A DNA stretch of 64,000 nucleotides from Streptococcus sp. 29887 (GCF_032595075.1 NZ_CP118735.1:2074001-2138000); one strand, 5' to 3'; shown: positions 17,031-26,155, counted from the first letter of the stretch. Numbers and translations: made by a program. Notes: generated by a model from the letters alone, not told the origin.

Positions 17031-17146
17031 GAGTATTTCTCCTTTTTGTTTTTTCTCCTCTCCCGAACTTCGACTTGCAGCCCAACCTTTCGGCAACAAG
17101 ACCACAATTGGTCCGAGATGAGTATTTGTTGCACAGCAACTCTATT

Positions 17147-17175
17147 AGTATATCAGAATACCTGTCTATTTTCAA
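17147..17175 (-). promoter_or_regulatory. Promoter of rpsB-tsf
   Basis: TTGAAA (17170-17175), 17 nt, then TATACT (17147-17152) on the minus strand, about 115 nt upstream of rpsB. Confidence 0.8.
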
Positions 17176-17215
17176 GCAAAATAGTAGAGAAATTCGTCAA
17201 AAATCGGCACTTTTT

Positions 17216-18205
17216 CTATTCAAAGTATGTTTCTGCGACAACAGAATAGAACCCTGCCACAACATCCATTCTTTCTAACTGTCCACTGGCATTTATTCTA
17301 TAAAAACCTGCTGATGGAGCAACATTGGGATCTGTCCCTTTCATATTTGGACTGCTGTGGTCTTCTCTTACCTCAATATAGACCAAGCCATCCGAAGATT
17401 GCACATTGGTAACCACTTGGGCTAGAAAATCCGCTTTGGTAAAAGGAGCCCCGTAACGAGAAGCTGCATGTGCCTTGGCCCAATTAGCTGCCTGCTCGAC
17501 GGTCAAATTCTTGGTGTCTACAGACGTATTAGGAACAGTTGCTGAGCTAGTTTCAGTTGCCACTGCTGAACTTTCACCGAGGACCAAGTTTTCAAAGAAA
17601 GCTTGTAATTCCTGGTTTTTAGTTGGTCTGAAATACAAGCGATTTTCTGGATTACCCTGATTTTGCTCGGTAATCCAAGCAATCACCTGACCATCCTTAA
17701 TGGTAAAGAGATAGAGATGGGCACTTGGGTATTTTGTATTTTCAATATCCGAATAGATCCCAACTACTGCTGTTTTTCCTGCTGCCACTTGTCCATTTTC
17801 ACTCCAAACTAGGTCAGGAGTTTCTCCTAGAAAATCTGGCGTCATTTGTTGCCCCGGGCCACTGAGAATACCTGAGGGCAAGGTCACGCCAAAAAAGTTA
17901 CCTTGACGACTTGGGCCATAAGATACATAGTATTGGGAAGGCGAGAATGATGGCCCCCATTGGTCTATCACAAAACTTCTCAGCACTTCTGCTTTACCAG
18001 CATCCCACAAACCCGTTTGGCTACTTGAACTACTGACTACAGAGGTGGTCGAAGAGGTGGTTGATGTGCTGGAATTAGAACTAGTCGAACTTATAGAAGT
18101 AGATGAAGATGTCGAGGTTACTTCTCGCTTCTGACTGCCACAGGCCGCCAGCAAGCAGACACTGGCTCCCAAAAGTAAGCCTGATATCATTCTATTCTTT
18201 TTCAT
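17216..18205 (-). CDS. Lipoprotein with serine/threonine-rich linker, DUF4767-like
   Basis: This protein of about 329 residues starts MKKNRMISGLLLGASVCLLAAC, a lipoprotein signal with cleavage before the cysteine. A Ser/Thr linker of ~35 residues follows. The next domain, starting GLWDAGKAEVLRSFVIDQWG, resembles DUF4767 of lactic acid bacteria. A second region after ~240 (LTVEQAANWAKAHAASRYG) may be a further small repeat domain. The start at 18205 follows AGGAGAG. It is ten nt after a second lipoprotein gene, so the pair is one operon. Function is unknown; a cell-surface role is the only safe statement. Confidence 0.8.
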   Translation of the reverse strand: MKKNRMISGLLLGASVCLLAACGSQKREVTSTSSSTSISSTSSNSSTSTTSSTTSVVSSSSSQTGLWDAGKAEVLRSFVIDQWGPSFSPSQYYVSYGPSRQGNFFGVTLPSGILSGPGQQMTPDFLGETPDLVWSENGQVAAGKTAVVGIYSDIENTKYPSAHLYLFTIKDGQVIAWITEQNQGNPENRLYFRPTKNQELQAFFENLVLGESSAVATETSSATVPNTSVDTKNLTVEQAANWAKAHAASRYGAPFTKADFLAQVVTNVQSSDGLVYIEVREDHSSPNMKGTDPNVAPSAGFYRINASGQLERMDVVAGFYSVVAETYFE

Positions 18206-18215
18206 CCCATCTCTC

Positions 18216-19373
18216 CTAATCATCCACTCGATAAAAGACACCTTGGCTAAAACTTTCTGTCGTTGCGACACTCTGGGTAGTAAAAATCCTATCCTTGCTG
18301 GTGTCCGTCTGGTCGCTATGCCCTTCTAGAAATCCATAAGTATTCTGTACCCCTTTTGGAATCAGCAAAGTTGGTATGGTAGGTGAAGCCATAGCATTTG
18401 GATTGGTAATTCCTGCTAAAAGAACTTCACCTTCAAACTTGGCAAATTGTACATCAACAAAGACAGTGTAGCCCTCCCCATTTACAGCCACATTCCCCTG
18501 ACTATCAATCTCTATTCGATCGCCACGCGCATTGACCCATTCTCCTTCCAAACTAGAAAAGTTTCCAGCTAGGATTTGTTCCAAATTCATGGACTGGACA
18601 CCATCTGTTTGATTTGAACTGCTCATTTCTGTTTCTGATTCTGTTCTGTCAATCTCAAATTCTTCCCAGTCAAATTGATTAGGATCTAGAATTTCTGACT
18701 CTGTCTTTCCAAAAACAGAAACAAGTTCATCTCTCATATGAAAATCTTGCTCGACTCCCTCAATCAATTGACCATTTGCATCTAACTTATTAAGCGTACC
18801 TACGGCATCTCCTGTCCCTGAACTCCATCCATAACTAACATATTCTCCACTCTGGAACAAGACAAGGGCGCTTCTCCCACCACCAACTCCAGCTACAAAA
18901 TTTTCTGCTAACAAAGAAATTTGGCCATCAATAATCCCATAAAAGCCCTTTACAAATACTGAGCCATCCGAATTTTCAGAACCGATAAACAGTTCATTCT
19001 GACCATCCTGATTAAGATCATAAAAGGCATATCTTAAATGGGGAGCAGATTTTACCGCACTTTCCATAACCCAAGAATTCATTTGAAGCTGTAAACCTTG
19101 TAGGACAGTCAGCATTTTTTCTACATTTTCTTTGTCAGCACTATTCGCAAAGTCTATGATTGCCTGGTAATCCGAAAAGACGGACTGATACAGTTCCTTA
19201 TCGTCCTTCTTGACTTGGCTCGAACTAGTTGAACTTTGTTGTTTCGTTGATGAACTAGTCGAACTTTGTTGATTGGATGACGAGCTTGAGGATTGTTCCG
19301 TCTGAACACGTGACTTGCTACAAGCTGTTAAAGTTGCCACACAGACAAGTGCTAAAGCTAGATATTTTTTCAT
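18216..19373 (-). CDS. Surface lipoprotein of unknown function (DUF6287-like end)
   Basis: This 385-residue protein has the signal MKKYLALALVCVATLTAC with a lipobox (LTAC), then a Ser/Gln-rich linker. A central part contains FYDLNQDGQNELFIGSENSD, a pattern of predicted beta strands with an Asp-rich, EF-hand-like loop. The C-terminal part, around EGEWVNARGDRIEID, resembles DUF6287 domains found in streptococcal lipoproteins. The start at 19373 has GGAGG five bases upstream. It is the first gene of the two-lipoprotein operon. I cannot assign a substrate or partner. Confidence 0.78.
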   Translation of the reverse strand: MKKYLALALVCVATLTACSKSRVQTEQSSSSSSNQQSSTSSSTKQQSSTSSSQVKKDDKELYQSVFSDYQAIIDFANSADKENVEKMLTVLQGLQLQMNSWVMESAVKSAPHLRYAFYDLNQDGQNELFIGSENSDGSVFVKGFYGIIDGQISLLAENFVAGVGGGRSALVLFQSGEYVSYGWSSGTGDAVGTLNKLDANGQLIEGVEQDFHMRDELVSVFGKTESEILDPNQFDWEEFEIDRTESETEMSSSNQTDGVQSMNLEQILAGNFSSLEGEWVNARGDRIEIDSQGNVAVNGEGYTVFVDVQFAKFEGEVLLAGITNPNAMASPTIPTLLIPKGVQNTYGFLEGHSDQTDTSKDRIFTTQSVATTESFSQGVFYRVDD

Positions 19374-19511
19374 AATAACCTCCATAATGAAAAATAGATC
19401 TAAAGTGGAAGTATGGTTATTCTTAAACATACCAACAGTTGCTCCGACTAGCATTTCCAATTTTCACCGCCCTTTACCAGACACATTATCTGTAAATGTT
19501 TATTTTTCCAC

Positions 19512-19540
19512 TTGACCAATTTCACTATTTAAGGTACAAT
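19512..19540 (+). promoter_or_regulatory. Promoter of tRNA-Cys
   Basis: TTGACC (19512-19517), 17 nt, TACAAT (19535-19540), with the tRNA starting 12 nt downstream. Confidence 0.8.
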
Positions 19541-19552
19541 ATTCTTTGTTAT

Positions 19553-19623
19553 GGCGGTATAGCCAAGTGGTAAGGCACGGCTCTGCAAAAGCTTGATCGT
19601 CGGTTCAAATCCGTCTACCGCCT
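19553..19623 (+). tRNA. tRNA-Cys (GCA)
   Basis: The acceptor arms GGCGGTA and TACCGCC pair perfectly, the anticodon loop is CTGCAAA (anticodon GCA), and the T arm contains GGTTCAAATCC. The discriminator is T and the CCA end is not encoded. Length is 71 nt, usual for tRNA-Cys. Confidence 0.97.
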
Positions 19624-19658
19624 TTATTATAGGATTTTATCCGAATTTATACAAGTCA

Positions 19659-19683
19659 AAAGCCCGATTTTTCGGGCTTTTTT
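19659..19683 (+). terminator. Terminator after tRNA-Cys
   Basis: AAAGCCCGA/TCGGGCTTT hairpin followed by a T run on the plus strand, 36 nt after the tRNA. Its A-rich left flank would also allow termination of minus-strand transcription from nusG. Confidence 0.85.
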
Positions 19684-19803
19684 GATTTTTAATTCGGTTA
19701 AATTTGGTTAGATATGGAATAGTTGATGGGCAAATTTTGAACAAGAATTTTTCAAACCACCAAAAACTCCCCACAGCTTGTCGCCATGAGGAGCATGAAT
19801 GAA

Positions 19804-20343
19804 TTACAACTCAGCAATCTGGCTCAAGTTAACTTCAGCAATGGTATCATTACCAAACATAGAGATGACCATTTTGACCTTGTTGTTGTCGATTTCTGTG
19901 ATTTTACCTGTGTAGTCGGTGAAGGCACCATCGATGATACGCACAGTGTCGCCAACTTTGACATCAATATCAAATTCTTGCACGGTTTGACCCATAGATA
20001 CCAAGATTTGACGGATTTCTTCTTCCAAGAGGGGAGTTGGTTTTGAACGGTTACCGTGGGAGCCAACGAAACCTGTAACGTTTGGTGTGTTACGGACCAC
20101 AAACCAAGCTTCGTCGGTCATGACCATTTCCACCAAGACATAACCTGGGAAACGGTTTTCTTCTACTTCCTTAACCTCACCATTTTTCTCAACTTGAACG
20201 GTCTGAGTAGGAATTTCTACACGAAGGATATTTTCTAACATATTGTAAGTGTGGGCGCGTTGGAGCAAGTTCTCCTTAACCTTGTTCTCATACCCTGAAT
20301 AGGTTTGCAAGACAAACCAGCCCTTATCAAAACTATCGTACAT
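19804..20343 (-). CDS. nusG: Transcription termination/antitermination factor NusG
   Basis: This 179-residue protein has the NGN domain (KGWFVLQTYSGYENKVKENL) that clamps RNA polymerase and the C-terminal KOW domain (VKVGDTVRIIDGAFTDYTGK). It follows secE, as in many bacteria. However, a promoter and a terminator-like hairpin lie between the two genes (20386-20445), so nusG probably has separate expression control. AAGGAAG precedes the ATG. Confidence 0.98.
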   Translation of the reverse strand: MYDSFDKGWFVLQTYSGYENKVKENLLQRAHTYNMLENILRVEIPTQTVQVEKNGEVKEVEENRFPGYVLVEMVMTDEAWFVVRNTPNVTGFVGSHGNRSKPTPLLEEEIRQILVSMGQTVQEFDIDVKVGDTVRIIDGAFTDYTGKITEIDNNKVKMVISMFGNDTIAEVNLSQIAEL

Positions 20344-20385
20344 TTTTATCTTCCTTTCTATGGAACCACTGCATTTTTAGACGCT

Positions 20386-20445
20386 AAAAAAAGCCCGAAG
20401 GCTTTCGCTTTTCTTTATTATATCACTTCCATTTTACAAATGGCA
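20386..20445 (-). promoter_or_regulatory. nusG promoter followed at once by a terminator-like hairpin
   Basis: On the minus strand TTGCCA, 18 nt, then TATAAT with an extended -10 (20417-20422) is followed within about ten bases by AAAGCC-TTCG-GGCTTT and T7 (20386-20405). The hairpin may end read-through from secE, but because the promoter lies upstream of it, transcripts from that promoter must pass it to reach nusG. Confidence 0.65.
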
Positions 20446-20453
20446 AGTATTTT

Positions 20454-20630
20454 CTAGAAAAGATTGATTAAACTCATGATCCCACGTGACAAAATCAAAT
20501 CAAAGAGATAAACAATTGCCACGAAAAATGCTGTGTATTGTACAACAGAGGCAAAGTCCTTCCAGCTCTGCTTACGAGTTGGCCAGGCGGTCTTTTTTAA
20601 AATCTGGAAAATATCTTTCAAAAATTTCAC
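20454..20630 (-). CDS. secE: Preprotein translocase subunit SecE
   Basis: This 58-residue protein starts with GTG. It reads MKFLKDIFQILKKTAWPTRK and then a single membrane helix (VVQYTAFFVAIVYLFDLIL). The WPTRK motif before the helix is the SecE hallmark. SecE clamps SecY in the translocon. AGGAG lies six bases before the GTG and overlaps the end of rpmG, whose stop is ten bases upstream. It is short and has a GTG start, so it is easily overlooked. Confidence 0.95.
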   Translation of the reverse strand: MKFLKDIFQILKKTAWPTRKQSWKDFASVVQYTAFFVAIVYLFDLILSRGIMSLINLF

Positions 20631-20639
20631 GCGCTACTC

Positions 20640-20792
20640 CTATCTGGTTTCCTTGTGAACGGTGTATTGTCCACAATGTTTACAAAATTTATTTACTTCT
20701 AACCGTGTTGGCTTGGGATTACTCGACAGACTAATCGAATAGTTGCGAGAACCACAAACAGTACAGGCTAGGCTTGCTTTTTTTAGTGCCAT
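20640..20792 (-). CDS. rpmG: 50S ribosomal protein L33
   Basis: This 50-residue protein has two CxxC pairs ([10 protein letters not shown] and FCKHCGQYT), so it is a zinc-binding L33 paralogue. Streptococci carry several L33 copies, and the one beside secE and pbp2A is a known arrangement. GGAGG precedes the ATG at 20792 by five bases. It lies 33 nt after pbp2A and is probably co-transcribed with it. Confidence 0.95.
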   Translation of the reverse strand: MALKKASLACTVCGSRNYSISLSSNPKPTRLEVNKFCKHCGQYTVHKETR

Positions 20793-20825
20793 AAAGCCCT
20801 CCATCTCTCTCATTTTATCATGTTT

Positions 20826-23045
20826 CTAAGGATTTGACAACTCCTCAAACCAAGTTGTAACCGTATCCCAAAGAGATTTAGCCCTCTCTGGCAACTGGGC
20901 ATCAATCAGATTTTGCTTGGTTTGCTCAATCAGATTACGAGCCTGATCAGAAATCTCCTGTACCTGCTCCTGGCTAATGCCAACCTCCGACTGTGCCGCC
21001 GGTTCTTCTGCCACCTCGACAATCCCATTTTGCACATAGGCATTCTCTACATCAAAAGGCGTTCCCGCAGTATAGGGAAGTATGGAATTGGCCACTGTTT
21101 GAAAAACTGCTGGCGCCATCCAATAACTGCCGCTGTCAATATAGTGGTTTTCATCCGTCTGCTCAAAACCAACCCACTGACTAATAACCAAATCTGGCGT
21201 GTAGGCAATGTGCCACTGGTCATTGACCAAATCCACATTAAAGCTGGTTTCCGTCGTTCCCGTCTTACCAGCCAAGTAGTAATTTGCCGCATCTGCCGTT
21301 ACACCTGTACCGTTTGTAAATGTTCCCAACATCATTGAAGTCATCTTATCAGCCACCGACCGATCAAGAACTTTGGTACTGGTTTCACGATGTTCCGCCA
21401 AAACCTTGCCACTTGCCGTTTCAATCCGGGTAATCAAATGGGCATCCTTCATCACACCCTCATTGGCAAAAACAGCATAAGCCTGAGCCATCTGCAGAGG
21501 ATTGGTTTCCACACCCGAGCCGATCGACACACCCAAAACTTTTTCCACTTCATCCATGTTCAGACCGAACTTTTTCCCATATTCGAAGGCCTTGTCAATA
21601 CCCAAGGTGTTGACTATGTAGGCTACTGGCAAATTGTAGGAAAGAGCCAAAGCTTGATACATTGGAATAGTGTCCGAGGTAGAACGATCATAGTTATGTA
21701 AAGTGTAATCGCCATAGGTTTCCGTATGGTTATCCAAAGCCATATCTGTAGACCAGCCCGCAGCCACCGCAGGTGCATAGGCTACAAGAGGCTTAATGGT
21801 TGACCCAGGACTTCTCTGCCCCTGGGTTGCAAAGTTAAAGGTTCTAAAGTCTGCATCCTCTGCACTGTTAACACGACCAACCAAGGCGCGTACGCCACCC
21901 GTCTTAGGATCAAGAGCCACGCTGGCAGCCTGGGCATAGGTCCCATCATAGCTGGAGGATGGGAACATACTTTCATCATCAAAAATGACCTGCATGCTTG
22001 CCTGAGAATTTTGGTCCATCTCCGTGTAGATCCGATAGCCGTTGTTGATGATGTCCGACTCTTTCAAACCATATCTGTCAATGGCCTCTGCAATGACCGC
22101 ATCAAAATAGGATGGGTAGGAATAATTACTCTGTTTGCCAGAATAGGTATCCGCCAATTGACTGGCTAAATCGACCTGAAAACCTGCATCAGCCGTTGCC
22201 TGATCAATGACTCCAGCATCTACCATGGCTTGCAAAATAGTATCGCGACGATTAGTCGCATTCTCAATTGAGTAATAGGGATTGTAAAGCTCAGGACCTT
22301 TCAACATGCCTGCTAGTAGAGCGGATTGCTCAATCGATAAATCACTAGCTGAAATCCCAAAGTATTTTTGACTGGCGTCTTCCACCCCCCAGACCCCATT
22401 GCCAAAATAAGCATTGTTGAGGTACATGGTCAGGATTTCCTCTTTGCTATATTTTTTATTGATTTCAAGGGCAAGGAAATATTCTCTAGCCTTACGGCTA
22501 ATGGTTTGGTCCTGGGTCAAAAAGGCATTCTTGGCCAACTGCTGAGTAATAGTTGAACCACCACCTGAACGCCCCAAGGTCAAGACCGCTAGGATAGTCC
22601 GCTGGTAGTTGATCCCTGAGTTTTTATAAAAACTCCTATCTTCCGTCGCGATGACCGCATTTTCCATATGATCCGAAATCGCATCCAGCTCCACATAGGT
22701 CCCTTTTTGACCTGACAGAGTGCCAGCCTCTACTCCATCCTTATCATAGATAATGGTGGTAGCCTTGAGAGCTTCCTGTAAATCCCCAACATTGGCTGTT
22801 TTGGCTAGGAAGAAGAGATAGCCACCAACGGTCAACACCATGACCCCAATCACAATCATTAAAATCTTAGTCAACTGATAGCGACGCCAAAACTTGCGAA
22901 TCGGCTCTGGAATTCGTGACTTCTTCTTTGCTTTTTCGAAAGATTTACCACTTCCTCGACGGCTACGACGAGGATATTCTTCCTGCTCAGCCTGAAAATC
23001 CTCTGGTACATCAATCGGTTGATACTGTAAATCATCTCTGTCCAT
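20826..23045 (-). CDS. pbp2A: Class A penicillin-binding protein 2A
   Basis: This 739-residue bifunctional peptidoglycan synthase has a basic cytoplasmic tail (~1-60) and one membrane helix (~62-85). The transglycosylase domain has EDRSFYKNSGINYQRT and GGSTITQQLAKN. The transpeptidase domain has the active serine in SPGSTIKP, the SYN motif in ALSYNLPVAY and KTG in AGKTGTTE. All catalytic motifs are intact. The start at 23045 (MDRDDLQYQP) has AGAGG upstream, and longer starts lack one. It acts at the outer face of the membrane in septal and peripheral wall growth. The name follows the streptococcal pbp2A-rpmG-secE-nusG order. Confidence 0.93.
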   Translation of the reverse strand: MDRDDLQYQPIDVPEDFQAEQEEYPRRSRRGSGKSFEKAKKKSRIPEPIRKFWRRYQLTKILMIVIGVMVLTVGGYLFFLAKTANVGDLQEALKATTIIYDKDGVEAGTLSGQKGTYVELDAISDHMENAVIATEDRSFYKNSGINYQRTILAVLTLGRSGGGSTITQQLAKNAFLTQDQTISRKAREYFLALEINKKYSKEEILTMYLNNAYFGNGVWGVEDASQKYFGISASDLSIEQSALLAGMLKGPELYNPYYSIENATNRRDTILQAMVDAGVIDQATADAGFQVDLASQLADTYSGKQSNYSYPSYFDAVIAEAIDRYGLKESDIINNGYRIYTEMDQNSQASMQVIFDDESMFPSSSYDGTYAQAASVALDPKTGGVRALVGRVNSAEDADFRTFNFATQGQRSPGSTIKPLVAYAPAVAAGWSTDMALDNHTETYGDYTLHNYDRSTSDTIPMYQALALSYNLPVAYIVNTLGIDKAFEYGKKFGLNMDEVEKVLGVSIGSGVETNPLQMAQAYAVFANEGVMKDAHLITRIETASGKVLAEHRETSTKVLDRSVADKMTSMMLGTFTNGTGVTADAANYYLAGKTGTTETSFNVDLVNDQWHIAYTPDLVISQWVGFEQTDENHYIDSGSYWMAPAVFQTVANSILPYTAGTPFDVENAYVQNGIVEVAEEPAAQSEVGISQEQVQEISDQARNLIEQTKQNLIDAQLPERAKSLWDTVTTWFEELSNP

Positions 23046-23197
23046 TACATACCTCTTTCTAATGAATTTTGTACCATTATACACCATTTCCTAAAAACTA
23101 GCAGAAAAAAGCCTGCGGCCACTTGTGACAACAGACAGAGAAAATTTTCCAAAAATATGATAAAATAAGGTCATTCTGAACAAGAAAAGGATATTCC

Positions 23198-24166
23198 ATG
23201 ACACAAGTACATGATATTACCATCATCGGTGGCGGACCAGTCGGTCTCTTCGCCGCCTTCTATGCCCACCTCCGCCAAGCCAAGGTCAAAATCATTGACT
23301 CCCTGCCCCAACTAGGGGGCCAGCCAGCCATTCTCTATCCTGAAAAGGCCATTTTGGACATTCCGGCCTTTCCAAGCCTGACAGGACAGGAATTGACCGA
23401 CAACCTCCTTGCCCAACTGGCACCCTTTGACACCACCATCTGCCTCAATGAAACCCTGACTGCTATCGAACCTGGGGAAACCATTACCCTAACAACCAAC
23501 AAGGGCAGTCACCAAACCAAGACCCTGATTATCGCCATGGGTGGCGGGGCCTTCAAGCCTCGTCCGCTGGAGATTGACGGTGCCGATAGCTTTGACAACG
23601 TCCACTACCACGTTTCTAACATCCAGCAGTATGCCGACAAGGACATCGTCGTTTTGGGGGGCGGCGACTCTGCGGTCGATTGGTCACTGGCCTTTGAAAA
23701 AATCGCCAAAACTACCCAAATCGTCCACCGTCGTGACAATTTCCGAGCCCTCGAGCACAGCGTAGAGGAGCTCAAGCAGTCCAGCGTCACCATCCACACA
23801 CCTTTTATCCCTAAAGGGCTTTCTGGGGAAAATGGCAGAGCTTCTAGCATTGATTTTGACAAGGTAAAGAGCGAGGACAAGCTGACCCTGTCTTTCGATC
23901 ACCTCTTTGTCAACTACGGTTTCAAGTCATCTGTCGGTACGCTAAAAGAATGGGGATTGGAACTCAATCGCCACCGAATCATTGTCAACAGCAAGCAAGA
24001 AACCTCTGTCCCTGGTATCTATGCCATCGGTGACTGTTGCTTCTACGAAGGCAAAGTTGACCTGATTGCGACTGGACTGGGCGAAGCCCCAACCGCTGTT
24101 AACAATGCCATGAACTACCTCAATCCAAACGAAAAAGTGCAACCCAAGCACTCGACCAGCCTATAA
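23198..24166 (+). CDS. Ferredoxin--NADP+ reductase (thioredoxin-reductase-like)
   Basis: This 322-residue flavoprotein has an N-terminal FAD-binding GGGPVGLFAAF motif, LGGQPAILYPEK after it and an NADP-binding VVLGGGDSAVDWSL motif near residues 150-163. It lacks the CxxC redox pair of thioredoxin reductase, which places it in the YumC-like ferredoxin/flavodoxin reductase group. It transfers electrons between NADPH and small redox proteins in the cytoplasm. It is the first plus-strand gene after pbp2A, divergent from it, and overlaps no neighbour. The next gene starts two bases after its stop. Confidence 0.9.
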   Translation: MTQVHDITIIGGGPVGLFAAFYAHLRQAKVKIIDSLPQLGGQPAILYPEKAILDIPAFPSLTGQELTDNLLAQLAPFDTTICLNETLTAIEPGETITLTTNKGSHQTKTLIIAMGGGAFKPRPLEIDGADSFDNVHYHVSNIQQYADKDIVVLGGGDSAVDWSLAFEKIAKTTQIVHRRDNFRALEHSVEELKQSSVTIHTPFIPKGLSGENGRASSIDFDKVKSEDKLTLSFDHLFVNYGFKSSVGTLKEWGLELNRHRIIVNSKQETSVPGIYAIGDCCFYEGKVDLIATGLGEAPTAVNNAMNYLNPNEKVQPKHSTSL

Positions 24167-24167
24167 G

Positions 24168-25031
24168 ATGAAAATTGATATTCGTATTCCCCAAGCCTTT
24201 CCCCAACTGACTGTCAAGGAAGTCTTGGAAGATTATTTTCTCATTCCCAGAAAAATCCGCCACTTCCTCCGCACCAAGAAGCATGTCCGCGTCAACGGTG
24301 AGCTGATAAACTGGCAGAGTCCGATTGCCGCAGGCGACCTGCTAGAATTGACCTTTGACCAGGAAGATTATCCTGAAAAAAGCATTCCTCTAGGACAGGC
24401 GAACTTGGTGGAGGAACTCTATCAAGATGAGCACTTGATTATCGTCAACAAGCCTGAAGGCATGAAGACCCACGGCAATGAGCCGACGGAAATTGCCCTG
24501 CTCAACCATGTATCTGCCTATGTCGGTCAGACCTGCTATGTGGTCCACAGGCTGGATATGGAAACCAGTGGAGCCATTCTCTTCGCCAAAAATCCCTTTA
24601 TCCTGCCCATTCTCAATCGGCTTTTGGAGGACAAAGTCATCTACCGTGACTATCTCGCCCTCTGCCAAGGCCAGCTCAGAAAGACAGACTGGACTATTAC
24701 CGATAAGATTGGACGGGACAGGCACGACCGTAGAAAGCGGGTGGTCGATAACCGCAAAGGGCAGACTGCTCTTACCCAGGTCCACCTCTTGAGGGCCCTT
24801 GGCAAAAATAGTCTAGTTTCCTGTCGCCTCCAGACAGGACGGACTCACCAAATCCGGGTCCATCTAGCCCATCACGGTCATGCTCTAATCGGCGATCCGC
24901 TGTACAGTCGAGTCTCCGCCACCCGCCTCATGCTCCACGCCCAAAAACTCAGCCTGACCCACCCGCTGACCTTGGAAGAAATCCGCGTGGAAGCAAGGTC
25001 GGAGAGTTTTGAGAAGGTGATGAAAAAATGA
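24168..25031 (+). CDS. RluA/RluD-family rRNA pseudouridine synthase
   Basis: This 287-residue enzyme has an S4-like N-terminal segment (KIRHFLRTKKHVRVNG) and the catalytic HRLDMETSG block with the active aspartate at ~128. SCRLQTGRTHQIRVHLAHHG closes the family fold. It isomerises uridine in large-subunit rRNA. Its ATG follows the stop of the reductase gene by one base, so they form an operon. Which rRNA position is modified cannot be decided. Confidence 0.92.
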   Translation: MKIDIRIPQAFPQLTVKEVLEDYFLIPRKIRHFLRTKKHVRVNGELINWQSPIAAGDLLELTFDQEDYPEKSIPLGQANLVEELYQDEHLIIVNKPEGMKTHGNEPTEIALLNHVSAYVGQTCYVVHRLDMETSGAILFAKNPFILPILNRLLEDKVIYRDYLALCQGQLRKTDWTITDKIGRDRHDRRKRVVDNRKGQTALTQVHLLRALGKNSLVSCRLQTGRTHQIRVHLAHHGHALIGDPLYSRVSATRLMLHAQKLSLTHPLTLEEIRVEARSESFEKVMKK

Positions 25032-25042
25032 GATAAACAAAT

Positions 25043-25078
25043 ACACCCCCAGAGTTCTCATGCTCTGAGGGTGTTTTT
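25043..25078 (+). terminator. Terminator of the reductase-pseudouridine synthase operon
   Basis: ACACCCCCAGAG pairs with CTCTGAGGGTGT around an eight-base loop and is followed by T5. Confidence 0.9.
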
Positions 25079-25094
25079 ATGGTGAATATCTATA

Positions 25095-25610
25095 TTAAAA
25101 ACCTATTAAGAAGTAAATAATTGACATAGCGAGAAGCCAAACTACAAAGATTAGTATAGTTAGATTACGGAAATAATGTATCGTTCCTGCATACCGCTCA
25201 ACATAGGCCAATTTTGGATTGTTGGGGTTATAGTAAACTGCCATAGTCGAGCCAACAGGCCAATGTTTTCTATAATCGCATTTTAAACCATTTGCATAGA
25301 TTGTTAATCTATCTTTTAGTATTTCTCGCTTCAGTTCTTCTTCGGTTTCATAGGTAAAGTAAACATTACCTTTATCTATATAACGCATATAGTAACGTAA
25401 GTGTTGTCTGTACCTCTTTCCATCAACATAGTATTCAACTATCGGTGTATGAAATCGTTGAAACATTTTATGACCAATGACAATCCCTTTGATTTTTACC
25501 GAACTCTTATCTCTAATTGTCACTTGGCGCCACCAGTTGTAGAAAAAGACCAAACCTAGAAGCCAACATACGAATGTTAAAATAACATAGCCCAAAGTTG
25601 ATTCTTTCAT
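25095..25610 (-). CDS. DUF3592-like membrane protein, copy 2
   Basis: This 171-residue protein has a helix at each end (VILTFVCWLLGLVFFYNWW and LTILIFVVWLLAMSIIYF). The loop between them has PIVEYYVDGKRYR, a beta-rich stretch, and VYYNPNNPKLAYVERYAG. The loop pattern matches DUF3592, a family of small membrane proteins with no known activity. It is 17 nt downstream of a paralogue. GGAGTAAAGG precedes the ATG. Confidence 0.75.
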   Translation of the reverse strand: MKESTLGYVILTFVCWLLGLVFFYNWWRQVTIRDKSSVKIKGIVIGHKMFQRFHTPIVEYYVDGKRYRQHLRYYMRYIDKGNVYFTYETEEELKREILKDRLTIYANGLKCDYRKHWPVGSTMAVYYNPNNPKLAYVERYAGTIHYFRNLTILIFVVWLLAMSIIYFLIGF

Positions 25611-25627
25611 CCTTTACTCCTTTCCAC

Positions 25628-26155
25628 TTATGCATTTAATAGCCTAAATAGTGATATCCCCACCACTATTAGTGTCAGAATTACTTGCGCCGAGCCACAA
25701 AGTAAGGTTGCATTTTTAAAATAATTCACCATCCCTGCATAACGCTCCACATAACTACGCTTTGGATTATTAGGATTATAATAGACCGTCATTTCAGTCC
25801 CTAGTGGCCAAAGTGACTGAAAAGAGTACGGGAGGGTATTTACATTATAAATAACTGTTAAAATTAAAAGTGTTTTTCTCAACTCTTCTTTCTCTCTAGG
25901 GTAATCCATTCCAAGTGGCGCTGAAATATGCGTAGAATAAGATAAGAAATTTCGATACTTTATATTATCTACAACATATTCCACTATCGGCGTCTTAACC
26001 CCAGTCCAACTTTTATAATCTACAACTACTCCCTGTGTACTTTCTGTACTATTTTGTTGAATATCCATTTCTTTTCTCCAAAAATAGCGAAAAATAACAA
26101 AAAGTGGTATCAAATAGAGTGTCGTCACTAAGTAAAAAATATATAGCATGTCCAT
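25628..26155 (-). CDS. DUF3592-like membrane protein, copy 1
   Basis: This 175-residue paralogue of the next gene shares the TPIVEYVVD and MTVYYNPNNPKRSYVERYAG blocks and the two terminal membrane helices, but differs widely elsewhere, so the duplication is not recent. AAGGAGG lies about 14 bases before the ATG at 26155, which is longer than usual; a second in-frame ATG two codons later would be further still. Confidence 0.7.
   Translation of the reverse strand: MDMLYIFYLVTTLYLIPLFVIFRYFWRKEMDIQQNSTESTQGVVVDYKSWTGVKTPIVEYVVDNIKYRNFLSYSTHISAPLGMDYPREKEELRKTLLILTVIYNVNTLPYSFQSLWPLGTEMTVYYNPNNPKRSYVERYAGMVNYFKNATLLCGSAQVILTLIVVGISLFRLLNA

Noticed and set aside
17031..17146. A defined S2 autoregulatory leader
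   Set aside because: Several stems can be drawn, but I cannot match a known S2 leader motif, so it is mentioned only with rpsB.
23541..23902. Frames overlapping the ferredoxin-NADP reductase on both strands
   Set aside because: They lie wholly inside a well-conserved gene and show no family motif or ribosome-binding site.
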